Below are positions 1 to 7,976 of a stretch of 64,000 nucleotides of DNA, one piece after another (position 1 is the first letter of the stretch; each line of letters starts with the position of its first letter). The notes below the pieces were generated by a model. That model did no database searches and was not told the DNA's origin. It was given only the letters and a program-made list of their open reading frames with translations. The stretch is from NCBI RefSeq assembly GCF_001264245.1, contig NZ_CP011339.1:3968001-4032000 (forward strand), read 5' to 3'. Position numbers and translations under genes: made by a program. Source of the DNA: Microcystis panniformis FACHB-1757 (lineage in GTDB: Bacteria; Cyanobacteriota; Cyanobacteriia; Cyanobacteriales; Microcystaceae).

Positions 1-76
1 CACTTACTTTTTCAGCCAACCCATAATTAATGGGAAAGGACTTGACTTTGCCGGCGACTTGCGCTATGCTTTTTTT

Positions 77-125
77 ATAATGGGAATCTGTGCAAAATTT
101 TTTTAGACGCACAGATTCCCATTAT
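77..125. repeat. 17-bp perfect inverted repeat
   Basis: Two perfect 17-bp arms (ATAATGGGAATCTGTGC at 77-93 and its complement at 109-125) enclose an AT-rich 15-nt loop. The arm is preceded by a T-run and followed by AT-rich sequence. It could be a terminator for a gene left of the window or a small palindromic element; no coding sequence is visible on either side up to 630. Confidence 0.7.
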
Positions 126-422
126 GAATAAAATCTTTTAAAAATATTATCCCAAAATCTCCCGACAAAAGCAAGCAAAATTTTGCCGATAATTGTTAAG
201 TTTTGTTAACAAAAAAATACAGAAAGGTAAAAAAATCGAAATCTCTTGCTGATCTTGTTTGTCGCTTAACCTATGATTAGGTTAGGCGAATTTGGCGCTT
301 TGACTAATTGTTAGTGCTAACTTCTGTGGTTTCAACAATTGCCGTCGGACAGACATTGCTGGGATTTTTGTCAATTGTTTTCGATAATCTTTCTAAAATT
401 TTCTCCTGTTGAGCCTATTTTA
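126..422. other. intergenic, no gene seen
   Basis: AT-rich DNA without a supportable reading frame. A short hairpin (TAACCTA and its complement around a 4-nt loop, about 268-285) is the only structure noticed. Confidence 0.5.
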
Positions 423-594
423 AGTAGCTGGTTATAATTAAATTTAAAATGGATTTTAGGTTCGATCCCCCTGCCCCCCTTGATAAGGGGGGTGCCGATA
501 GGCGGGGGGATCCCCCTTGATAAGGGGGGTGCCGATAGGCGGGGGCTCCCCCTTGATAAGGGGGGTGTCTGATAATTTTTAACGCCTACCTACT
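423..594. mobile_element. MITE-like element, family A copy 1
   Basis: A non-coding element bounded by TA on both sides (421-422 and 595-596). Its ends are imperfect inverted repeats starting AGTAGCTGG and AGTAGGTAGG. The interior is built of repeated CCCCCTTGATAAGGGGGG palindromes separated by GTGCCGATAGGCGGGGG. Two further copies lie at 41200-41405 and 41766-42093, with different numbers of internal palindromes. TA flanks and a non-coding interior suggest a miniature element mobilised by an IS630-type transposase (inference). Confidence 0.65.
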
Positions 595-630
595 TATGAC
601 AATAATGTTGTCAACTTTCTCGGATTAAGA

Positions 631-966
631 TTAACCCACCGCAAACCCTGTATATTCTCTGACTAGGGGTTCATGAAAGGCTAAAACAATATCTTCTTTA
701 GGAACACCTAAATTAACTAATTCATTGGCAATTCCCACCTCAGTGCCATCATGTTGTATCCAGATTTTACCCTTTTTAATATCGAGATGCAAAACACAAC
801 CATGATATCTTCGTCTATTTTTCCAGCCAACATACATCAATTGATAGTGATCGCCAACAGTATCAAAAATCAATTGTTGTTCAATCGGATCTTTAGATGA
901 ACCGATCTGAGAATATTCAGTAATGACTTGCTTGACATAGTGACGATATTGTGCTAATTTTTCCAT
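631..966 (-). CDS. xisI: XisI-like protein
   Basis: A 111-residue protein that I recognise as the XisI family, named after a controlling factor for excision of the fdxN element in heterocystous cyanobacteria. In unicellular genomes the family occurs as many xisH-xisI pairs without any such element, so a role in excision here is doubtful. The start ATG at 966 lies inside the end of the upstream xisH frame (13-bp overlap), which indicates translational coupling. The length is normal for the family. No catalytic residues can be named from sequence. Confidence 0.85.
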   Translation of the reverse strand: MEKLAQYRHYVKQVITEYSQIGSSKDPIEQQLIFDTVGDHYQLMYVGWKNRRRYHGCVLHLDIKKGKIWIQHDGTEVGIANELVNLGVPKEDIVLAFHEPLVREYTGFAVG

Positions 967-1370
967 TCGACAATTACCTCCCCAATCGGATCATAAATAA
1001 TCAGGTAAATTTGAAATCGTTTAACGACAGTTTGAATAAATCGCAATTCAAAAAAACTATAATAAATATCTAAGGGAACAGCTAAATATAACTGTCTTTT
1101 AGGTTCTTTTTCTTCTAAAGCAACCCGATAATTAAAGAATTGTCCAATGGCAGTATGAAATTCTGAAATACTGGATTTACCGATAAAACTTTTAATTTCA
1201 ACGGCTATCTTTTCATTGTCTTTTTCTGCGGCTATCAGTTGCTCTGCTCCTAAATCGACATACATTTCTACATCACCCACTTCAATCCTTAAAGGGTCAT
1301 CCGTAATGATCCAACCCTCTTTTTCTAATCCTTTTCTCACTGCACCATGAAAACGATCTTTAGCAGACAT
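954..1370 (-). CDS. xisH: XisH-like endonuclease-fold protein
   Basis: A 138-residue XisH family protein. The family is predicted to have a restriction-endonuclease-like fold. A candidate PD-(D/E)xK core is visible with D39 and the E58-I-K60 motif in the run AVEIKSF. It is the first gene of a two-gene minus-strand cassette with xisI and overlaps it by 13 bp. Such cassettes are frequent and mobile in Microcystis-type genomes; some authors suspect a toxin-antitoxin-like role, which the sequence alone does not prove. Confidence 0.85.
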   Translation of the reverse strand: MSAKDRFHGAVRKGLEKEGWIITDDPLRIEVGDVEMYVDLGAEQLIAAEKDNEKIAVEIKSFIGKSSISEFHTAIGQFFNYRVALEEKEPKRQLYLAVPLDIYYSFFELRFIQTVVKRFQIYLIIYDPIGEVIVEWKN

Positions 1371-1495
1371 GAATCTTGAAGTTAGCAGGCATAATAATTA
1401 TTAATTATAACATTTCGTTATGATGATCGATCTGGGGTGAGAACATCCCAAACCCTATTGACAATTGACCAATTTTGTGATCCGCGTGGGCATTT

Positions 1496-1612
1496 CAACT
1501 GATAAGCTAAGACGTATTTAAACCGCTTATTCTGAGATTAGCCCCTCAACCCCCCACCCCCCCTGCCCCCCCGACATCGGGGGGGTATTGCCTCTTGCTT
1601 GATCTCCACCAG
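1496..1612. repeat. dispersed repeat family C, copy 1
   Basis: The stretch starts with GCTAAGACGTATTTAAACCGC and runs into a poly-C/poly-G palindrome around GACATCGGGGG, then an AAGAGGCAA-like end seen on the opposite strand. The same three elements occur in inverse orientation at about 43320-43475. An 88-codon minus-strand frame across it (1527-1793) is low-complexity and judged non-coding. Confidence 0.5.
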
Positions 1613-1748
1613 CAATTTGAATGACGAACAGCTTAACTAGCTGACATCCATCGTGATAAAATCGGCCTTGTCTTTCTTCTGCCCGCGCGAAGCCGAGCGG
1701 CGGTATGTTGAGCTTATTTCCCCTTTTACTTTTTACTTGGTATAACTC

Positions 1749-2474
1749 GTGCAGGTTTTCATTTATCATACTCCCGAACTTACCCCCGTCCATACTCTAC
1801 CCGATTGCGCCGTCGTTATCGATGTTTTAAGAGCGACAACCACGATCGCCACTGCCCTCAATGCCGGTGCAGAAGCAGTGCAAACCTTCAGCGATCTGAA
1901 AACCCTGATGCAGGTGAGTGATACCTGGCAACCAGAAAAACGTCTCCGAGCAGGAGAAAGAGGTGGCGCGAAAGTAGAAGGCTGCGATCTGGGCAATTCT
2001 CCCCTCGATTGTACCCCTGATTTAATGAAAGGTCGTCGTCTGTTTATCAGTACCACTAACGGCACTCGCGCTCTGCAAAGAGTGGAAGAATCCCCAATCG
2101 TGATCACTGCGGCTATGATCAATCGGCAAGCTGCCGTTAATTACTTATTGGATAGGCAGCCCGACACCGTCTGGATTGTTGGCTCTGGTTGGGAAGGTGG
2201 TTATTCTCTGGAAGATACGGCCTGTGCTGGAGCGATCGCCAATGCGCTACAAGAACAATCGGGGCAAATGGCGATCGGTAATGATGAGGTGATCGCCTCG
2301 ATCGCTCTTTATCGTCAATGGCAAAATGATCTTTTAGGAATGTTCCACAGTTGTAGTCACGGTCAGCGCCTCTTGCGTCTCCACTGTCAAGAAGATTTAA
2401 AATACTGCGCTAATATTGACTCTCTTGATGTTTTACCGATCCAAAAAGAACCGAGCATTTTAGTCAAACTTTAG
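1749..2474 (+). CDS. comB: 2-phosphosulfolactate phosphatase family protein
   Basis: A 241-residue ComB-family protein. The archetype hydrolyses 2-phosphosulfolactate, the second step of coenzyme M synthesis, using Mg2+. Cyanobacteria carry homologues although they do not make coenzyme M, so the true substrate is uncertain. Family signatures are VIDVLRATTT (residues 23-32), the long GERGGAKVEGCDLGNSP run (69-85) and STTNGT (101-106). The frame starts at GTG 1749; no ATG fits the family N-terminus. It is a single gene, followed 83 bp later by folC on the same strand. Confidence 0.8.
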   Translation: MQVFIYHTPELTPVHTLPDCAVVIDVLRATTTIATALNAGAEAVQTFSDLKTLMQVSDTWQPEKRLRAGERGGAKVEGCDLGNSPLDCTPDLMKGRRLFISTTNGTRALQRVEESPIVITAAMINRQAAVNYLLDRQPDTVWIVGSGWEGGYSLEDTACAGAIANALQEQSGQMAIGNDEVIASIALYRQWQNDLLGMFHSCSHGQRLLRLHCQEDLKYCANIDSLDVLPIQKEPSILVKL

Positions 2475-2557
2475 ACATTGCCACCCACAGAAAGGGTTAT
2501 CCGTGCCGGTAGGAGCATCAATCCTACCCGGATTCCTTTATTTATAGTTTGCCAACC

Positions 2558-3805
2558 ATGACTATCGATTCTTTACTGCAATCTTTTCAGCGTTTTGGGG
2601 TTAATCTCGGTTTAGAAAGAATAAAAAATCTGCTGGAGATTTTAGGCAATCCCCAAGATCAAATTCCGATTATTCATGTCACGGGAACTAATGGCAAAGG
2701 TTCGGTTTGTGCCTATCTATCCTCTATTCTCAGCACTGCCGGTTACAAAGTCGGACGTTATATTTCTCCCCATTTAATTGATTGGACGGAAAGAATCTCT
2801 ATTAATGGCGAAAATATTGAAACCGCGACTTTAGAAAACCTGCTTAAAGATATAGAATCGCTTATCGATCCCCAGCAGGAAAGTCCTACTCAATTTGAGG
2901 TAATTACTGCCGCTGCTTGGCTGTATTTTGCCAGAGAAAAGGTGGATATTGCCGTGATGGAAGTGGGTTTAGGAGGAAGATTAGATGCGACTAATGTTTG
3001 CGCTCAACCTTTAGTTACTGTCATCACTTCTATTAGTCGGGAACATTGGCAAAATTTAGGGCCGACGGTTGCCGATATTGCTGGCGAAAAAGCGGGGATA
3101 TTAAAAGCGAATTGTCCCGCAGTTATCGGACAATTACCGGAATCAGCGCAGGGGGTAGTTAGGGAGAGAATCAAGCTGTTAAATTGTCCGACGGTATGGG
3201 TAGAAGCTGCCGAAAAAATTGCCGATAATCGGGCCAAATATCAAGGGTTAGAATATCCTTTATCCTTAGCGGGAGATTTTCAATTAACTAATTCCGCTAT
3301 AGCGATCGCTGTTGTTAATATTTTGCGTCAGCAAGGTTGGCAAATTAGCGATGAAGTCGTGCAGGAAGGAATGGCAAAAACTCGCTGGTTAGGACGTTTA
3401 CAAACCGTTAATTGGTGTCAGCGAGAAGTTTTAATAGATGGCGCTCATAATCCTGCTGCTGCTATTGGTTTAAGGCAGTATGTAGATAGTTTAAAAGCTC
3501 CAAAAATTATCTGGGTGATGGGAATTTTATCGACTAAAGATCATCGAGAAATATTCCAAGCTTTGTTAAGAAAAGGCGATAGTTTATATTTAGTTCCCGT
3601 CCCCGATCATAGCAGTGCCAATCCTGAAACCTTAGCGGAATTAGCGACCTCAATTTGTCCAGAATTATCTCACCTAGAGACTTGTTCCGATGTATTTCTA
3701 GGACTAAAAAAAGCCATCCAAGAATCTGCCGATAGTCAGATAATTCTCTGTGGATCGCTTTATTTAGTCGGTTACTTTTTAGGGAGTTTGCTTCAGGGAA
3801 AATAA
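2558..3805 (+). CDS. folC: Folylpolyglutamate/dihydrofolate synthase
   Basis: FolC adds glutamate to folates, and in bacteria often also joins dihydropteroate with glutamate, using ATP. The P-loop TGTNGKGS lies at residues 42-49, YISPHL follows at about 73, and DGAHNP, which begins the C-terminal Mur-ligase-like domain, lies near residue 300. I chose ATG 2558 (415 residues) over TTG 2549, which would add only three residues. The 3' end overlaps the convergent DUF3352 gene by 27 bp, so the two transcripts run into one another. Confidence 0.92.
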   Translation: MTIDSLLQSFQRFGVNLGLERIKNLLEILGNPQDQIPIIHVTGTNGKGSVCAYLSSILSTAGYKVGRYISPHLIDWTERISINGENIETATLENLLKDIESLIDPQQESPTQFEVITAAAWLYFAREKVDIAVMEVGLGGRLDATNVCAQPLVTVITSISREHWQNLGPTVADIAGEKAGILKANCPAVIGQLPESAQGVVRERIKLLNCPTVWVEAAEKIADNRAKYQGLEYPLSLAGDFQLTNSAIAIAVVNILRQQGWQISDEVVQEGMAKTRWLGRLQTVNWCQREVLIDGAHNPAAAIGLRQYVDSLKAPKIIWVMGILSTKDHREIFQALLRKGDSLYLVPVPDHSSANPETLAELATSICPELSHLETCSDVFLGLKKAIQESADSQIILCGSLYLVGYFLGSLLQGK

Positions 3806-5368
3806 AACATCAATTTTACTGGTGGTTTTATCAGGCATAGTGGCAGTAATTCCGATCCCGCGTACCGATTCTAAAAAGGCCTTTGCTTCCGGGGTTAATT
3901 CCCCGGCAGGAAGATTATTAATTCCCCCTGCTTTAGCGATAATTTGCTCCACATCGATGAAAAAATAACCGAGATTATTTTTAGGCAAATTTGCGATCGA
4001 TGCTTGGAAATTCTCACTTTTGCTAATCGGTTGATTCGGTTGCGGTTGATAGGGAATTCCGACGGTCATTTTTAGGGTATCATTATTAGGCCAAGCATAG
4101 GTTAAAATAGCTTGTTCTTCCGCTTTCCATTCAGTCACATCTTGGCCAGAAATTTGACTGTTTTTTATGGTGATAAAGGGAACAGTTTTCACCAATTCAT
4201 TTAACTTATCGAGGGTAGTTTTTGCCGCTTTATGATCGCCGGTTTGCCAGATCATCATTCCCCCAAAACCTAACCCTCCCACCGCTTGCTGGTTGGGGAT
4301 AATTCCAAAGGCAAATTCTCGATCCATCCAGTTAAAAACTTCTTTATCCGCGTCAAGGGTTGCCATCTGAAAATTCTCACGGATCTGACGCAGAAAAACT
4401 TGTAATTCTGGGTTAGTTTGGGACTGTTTTTCTGCTTCTTCCCATCCCTGTTTAAGATTATTACCGCTCCAGAGTGCGATGGTATCTCCGGGTAAATAAT
4501 TTAAAACTTGATTTCTGCTAGGGGAAGGTAGGTTAGAAATAGTTTCAGGAGCAAGTTTAGCCACCATTTGTAACTGTAATCCCGTATCGGTGACACCCAC
4601 TCCTGCGACAATATCCTGAATTTTTGCTAATTCTTGCCGACTTTGGGGAGATAAATTAGCATCTGCTCCCAAGATTTTGGCATAATCATCGATATAAATT
4701 GTTGCTAGGGTATTGGGTAGGTTGAGGGATTGGGAAAGCAGTTTTCTCACTTCCGGTTTACTGCTAAAAGATGGCTGTCCTTGATAGGTATCGATCGCCG
4801 CTTCTAACACCTTTTTATCGTAGGATATCAACAAAAAATCGCCAGTAACGGCAGTATAAATGGTGGTATTATCCTGCCAATCTATAGCAGTAATTGTAAT
4901 ACCTTTGTAGTCACTGGTGCTAGTTTTGCGATTAACTTTTTGTCCTAGTTGTTTCTGGAATTCTGACGCTTTAATTTTATCTTTGATGCCGATAACCGTT
5001 AATAATTCCGATTGTCCGGGGGTAGCTGCGGGAAGGAAAGCAAAGCTAATACTACCGATCCAAGGTTCAACATCCCTTCGATAATCAATCTTATCGGTGA
5101 AGATATTTTTTTGTAACTCTTCTAGTCCTTGACTAACCGCAGTTCGCGATTCTGGTGTACCATATTTAGCTAAGACTGACCAAGCTTTTGCATCCGTGGA
5201 GACAAAACTACTAGCAAAGGCAGTTTCTGGGATAACTTTTGCCGATTGCAAGGGGGTGAATCTTTGCCAAGGTAGTTGTCCTCGTAGATAAAGATAGACA
5301 CCTCCTGCGGTTACTGCTGTTAGTCCTAAGACGACTAAACAACCGGGTAAAAATGATTTTTTTGACAT
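3779..5368 (-). CDS. DUF3352 family membrane-anchored protein
   Basis: A 529-residue cyanobacterial protein of the DUF3352 family, function unknown. It begins with a positively charged tip and one hydrophobic segment (residues about 8-28) that may be a membrane anchor or uncleaved signal, leaving a large domain outside the cytoplasm. The body is rich in alternating beta and helix segments with no recognisable catalytic motif. It overlaps the 3' end of folC by 27 bp and stands alone on its strand. Confidence 0.8.
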   Translation of the reverse strand: MSKKSFLPGCLVVLGLTAVTAGGVYLYLRGQLPWQRFTPLQSAKVIPETAFASSFVSTDAKAWSVLAKYGTPESRTAVSQGLEELQKNIFTDKIDYRRDVEPWIGSISFAFLPAATPGQSELLTVIGIKDKIKASEFQKQLGQKVNRKTSTSDYKGITITAIDWQDNTTIYTAVTGDFLLISYDKKVLEAAIDTYQGQPSFSSKPEVRKLLSQSLNLPNTLATIYIDDYAKILGADANLSPQSRQELAKIQDIVAGVGVTDTGLQLQMVAKLAPETISNLPSPSRNQVLNYLPGDTIALWSGNNLKQGWEEAEKQSQTNPELQVFLRQIRENFQMATLDADKEVFNWMDREFAFGIIPNQQAVGGLGFGGMMIWQTGDHKAAKTTLDKLNELVKTVPFITIKNSQISGQDVTEWKAEEQAILTYAWPNNDTLKMTVGIPYQPQPNQPISKSENFQASIANLPKNNLGYFFIDVEQIIAKAGGINNLPAGELTPEAKAFLESVRGIGITATMPDKTTSKIDVLFSLKQTP

Positions 5369-5543
5369 ACAATTGTGGTTTGGTTAAAAAGTTCCATACT
5401 TGGCGATCGATTTGTCTCTGGTTGTAGTCTCTAGATTAGTCCTATTGTAGTTATCCTAATTATCTTATCTTATCCCCCAAGGGAACGGGTAATATTTTAG
5501 CTAATTTTTCCGAAATTATTGCTAATTACCAGAGAAAATTGGC

Positions 5544-6692
5544 TCATTCTTGGTTAGCTTGCCAACCCACCGCTTGATTAATATTAGTCAACCCATTAGC
5601 CTCTAATTTTTCTGTTAATCCTTGTAAAATATTTAATACTAGCCAGGGTCCTCGATATAACCAACCGGTATAAATCTGTAATAAACTCGCACCGGCGGTA
5701 ATTTTTTCCCAAGCATCATCGAGGGAAAAAATGCCTCCCACTCCAATTATTGGTAAATTGCCTTGGGTTTGCTGATAGATAAAACGGATCACTTCCGTGG
5801 AACGTTCCCGCAAAGGTTGCCCACTAATTCCCCCTGCTTCTTCAGTGATTGGTTTACCAGTTTCGGGCAGAATTGTGGTTTTTAATCCCGTGCGTTTAGT
5901 GGTGGTATTAGTAGCGACAATTCCAGCTAACTGATAGGAGAAAGCTAACTCAATAATTGTTCTTATATCTTCCCATTCTAAATCAGGAGAAATTTTCACT
6001 AATAGGGGTTTTCTGCCTTGATTTTCTGTTTGTAAAATGTCGAGAATTTTATCGAGTTGTTCCCCACTTTGCAGGGAACGCAAACCGGGAGTATTGGGAG
6101 AACTAACATTAACGACAAAATAATCGGCATGGGGGAATAAATAGCGAAAACTGCCTAAATAGTCCTCTGGAGCCTTTTCTAGGGGCGTATTTTTCGATTT
6201 ACAGAGGTTAATACCGATGGGAATCTGTCGGGGTTGTCGTTGCCAAGATTGTTGGAGAGTTGCCGCTAGAACCGGCGCACCGAGGTTATTTGCCCCCATA
6301 CGGTTTAATCCGGCCAAATCTTCCGGTAAACGAAATAATCTCGGTTTTGGGTTGCCCGGTTGCCCTTCTAGGGTGACAGCACCCACCTCGGCAAAACCAA
6401 AGCCGAAATTATGCCAAAGTCCTGCCCCTAAACCGTCTTTATCGAATCCTGCCGCCAATCCGACGGGATTGGGGAAATTTAACCCCCAGAGGCTTTGAGA
6501 TAGGCGAGAATCGCTAAAACTAAGGGATTCTGATAATTGTGAGATTAACCATTGTCCCCAAAATCCCTGTCGCGAGCGATCGATTTTTTGCAGAGTATTT
6601 AATAATTGTTTTTGTGTTCCCTCTAAATTGCCCCGAATAGCCTTAAAAGCTAGAGGATAAAAAGGTTTAATTGTATCAATTATATTTATCAT
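5544..6692 (-). CDS. pyrD: Dihydroorotate dehydrogenase (quinone), class 2
   Basis: PyrD oxidises dihydroorotate to orotate with FMN and passes electrons to membrane quinone, the fourth step of UMP synthesis. Length (382 residues) and the N-terminal helical extension (about residues 1-50) mark the class 2 membrane-associated type. Signatures seen are GLAAGFDKDG, NRMGANNLG, VNVSSPNTPGLR with the catalytic Ser of class 2 enzymes, KISPDL, TNTT and VGGIFS at the FMN phosphate site. It is a single gene with repeat-rich flanks. Confidence 0.95.
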   Translation of the reverse strand: MINIIDTIKPFYPLAFKAIRGNLEGTQKQLLNTLQKIDRSRQGFWGQWLISQLSESLSFSDSRLSQSLWGLNFPNPVGLAAGFDKDGLGAGLWHNFGFGFAEVGAVTLEGQPGNPKPRLFRLPEDLAGLNRMGANNLGAPVLAATLQQSWQRQPRQIPIGINLCKSKNTPLEKAPEDYLGSFRYLFPHADYFVVNVSSPNTPGLRSLQSGEQLDKILDILQTENQGRKPLLVKISPDLEWEDIRTIIELAFSYQLAGIVATNTTTKRTGLKTTILPETGKPITEEAGGISGQPLRERSTEVIRFIYQQTQGNLPIIGVGGIFSLDDAWEKITAGASLLQIYTGWLYRGPWLVLNILQGLTEKLEANGLTNINQAVGWQANQE

Positions 6693-6717
6693 AAAAAGAC
6701 AGGAATTAAGGGTATTT

Positions 6718-6870
6718 TTCAGTTATCAGTTATCAGTTATCAGTGGGGAGACTACTTCGTGTGCGACGTTCGGCGATGCTCAGTCGAGCCATTGCGGGGG
6801 AGCAGGGAGAAAAAGCTGTCTTCTGAATACTAACTACTGAATACTGAATACTGATAACTGACTTCTGATC
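6718..6870. repeat. 7-bp tandem repeats upstream of pyrD
   Basis: Three to four copies of AGTTATC directly behind the pyrD start side, an intervening 60-bp segment, then degenerate ACTGAAT/ACTGATA units (about 6826-6870). The units belong to the TAACTGA family that recurs through the window. Confidence 0.7.
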
Positions 6871-6906
6871 AATAAAAAATAGACCGTAACCCACCTAGCA
6901 TAATCT

Positions 6907-7782
6907 TTATAAACCTTGACGAGGGTTAAAAGTTTCGATCGCTCGTATTTTTTGATAAAGTTCCAATTCTTCTGGGCTAGGATTGGGAGGATTAACTAAG
7001 ATAATTTCCACTAATTGATCGCCCCTTTCTCCTTGGGAAGTGGGATAACCTTTATTAGCTAAACGTAATCTTTGACCGCTTTTAACTCCTTTGGGAATCA
7101 TCATTTTAACTAACCCGTCAATGGTGGGAATTTCCACAAAACCGCCCACAATTGCCTCGCTGGGAGTAATCGGTACTTGACAGACAATATCAGAACCTTG
7201 AATCCTAAAAAAAGGATGCCTAGCGATAGTTATTTTTAAATATAAATCACCCCCTTCAATACCCTGACCTTTGAGACGAATTTTCTGCCCATCGATCATG
7301 GCTGCCGGCATATCAACCTCGATCGATCGGCCATCTTCCAGACGAATTCTTTGTCTGCCACCTTGATAGGCTTTCTCTAAAGGTAAAGTCAATTTTGCCT
7401 CCACATCTCGACGAGTTAAACGGGGAGAGGAGGCAATTTTAGCGCGCTTAGTATTAAGGTTATTAAAATCTCTAAACTTCCATAAATCCTGTTCTGTACG
7501 GGGGATTTTTCCATTACCGTTACTATTCGCTTTTTCCCCTGGACGTATCCCGCGGCGCTTAATACCCGTCAAGGAACGATTATACTCAACCCGTTTTTCT
7601 TCATCGGAGAGAACATCGTAAGCTTCATTAATATCTTTAAACTTTTCTTCGGCCGATTTATCCCCCGGATTAACATCGGGATGATATTGGCGCGCCAGTC
7701 GTCGAAAAGCCTTTTTGATCTCGTCACTGGTAGCCGTGCGAGATACTCCTAAAACATCATAATAATTAACTAATTGTGGCAT
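6907..7782 (-). CDS. dnaJ: DnaJ-type co-chaperone without zinc finger
   Basis: A 291-residue type II J-protein. The J domain occupies about residues 5-70 with HPD at 34-36, which stimulates the Hsp70 ATPase. A Gly/Asn-rich linker follows and then two C-terminal substrate-binding domains (from about 125). The CxxCxGxG zinc-binding repeats of type I DnaJ are absent. It lies 194 bp downstream of dnaK on the same strand, matching the pairing of a DnaJ with DnaK3 known from other cyanobacteria. The start codon is preceded directly by 7-bp repeats rather than a clear ribosome-binding site. Confidence 0.9.
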   Translation of the reverse strand: MPQLVNYYDVLGVSRTATSDEIKKAFRRLARQYHPDVNPGDKSAEEKFKDINEAYDVLSDEEKRVEYNRSLTGIKRRGIRPGEKANSNGNGKIPRTEQDLWKFRDFNNLNTKRAKIASSPRLTRRDVEAKLTLPLEKAYQGGRQRIRLEDGRSIEVDMPAAMIDGQKIRLKGQGIEGGDLYLKITIARHPFFRIQGSDIVCQVPITPSEAIVGGFVEIPTIDGLVKMMIPKGVKSGQRLRLANKGYPTSQGERGDQLVEIILVNPPNPSPEELELYQKIRAIETFNPRQGL

Positions 7783-7976
7783 ATATTCAGTTATCAGTTA
7801 TCAGTTATCAGTTATCAGTTATCAGTTATCGGTTATCAGTGATCAGATTTGAGTTCTAAGTGAGCAGTATGTATTAAGCGAGCAGTATTAAATAGTAGTT
7901 TCCCACTGTCTTTTTACTGATTACTGTTTACTGATTACTGTTTACTGTTTACTGATCACTGTTTACTGATCACTGA
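7783..7976. repeat. 7-bp repeat arrays between dnaK and dnaJ
   Basis: About seven units of AGTTATC at 7788-7835 and about nine units of ACTGTTT/ACTGATT at 7914-7976, the latter reaching the dnaK stop codon. The spacer contains nothing else recognisable. Confidence 0.8.

Noticed and set aside
1527..1793. 88-codon minus-strand frame upstream of the ComB-type gene
   Set aside because: It crosses a poly-C/G dispersed repeat and overlaps the start of a well-supported gene; composition is not protein-like.
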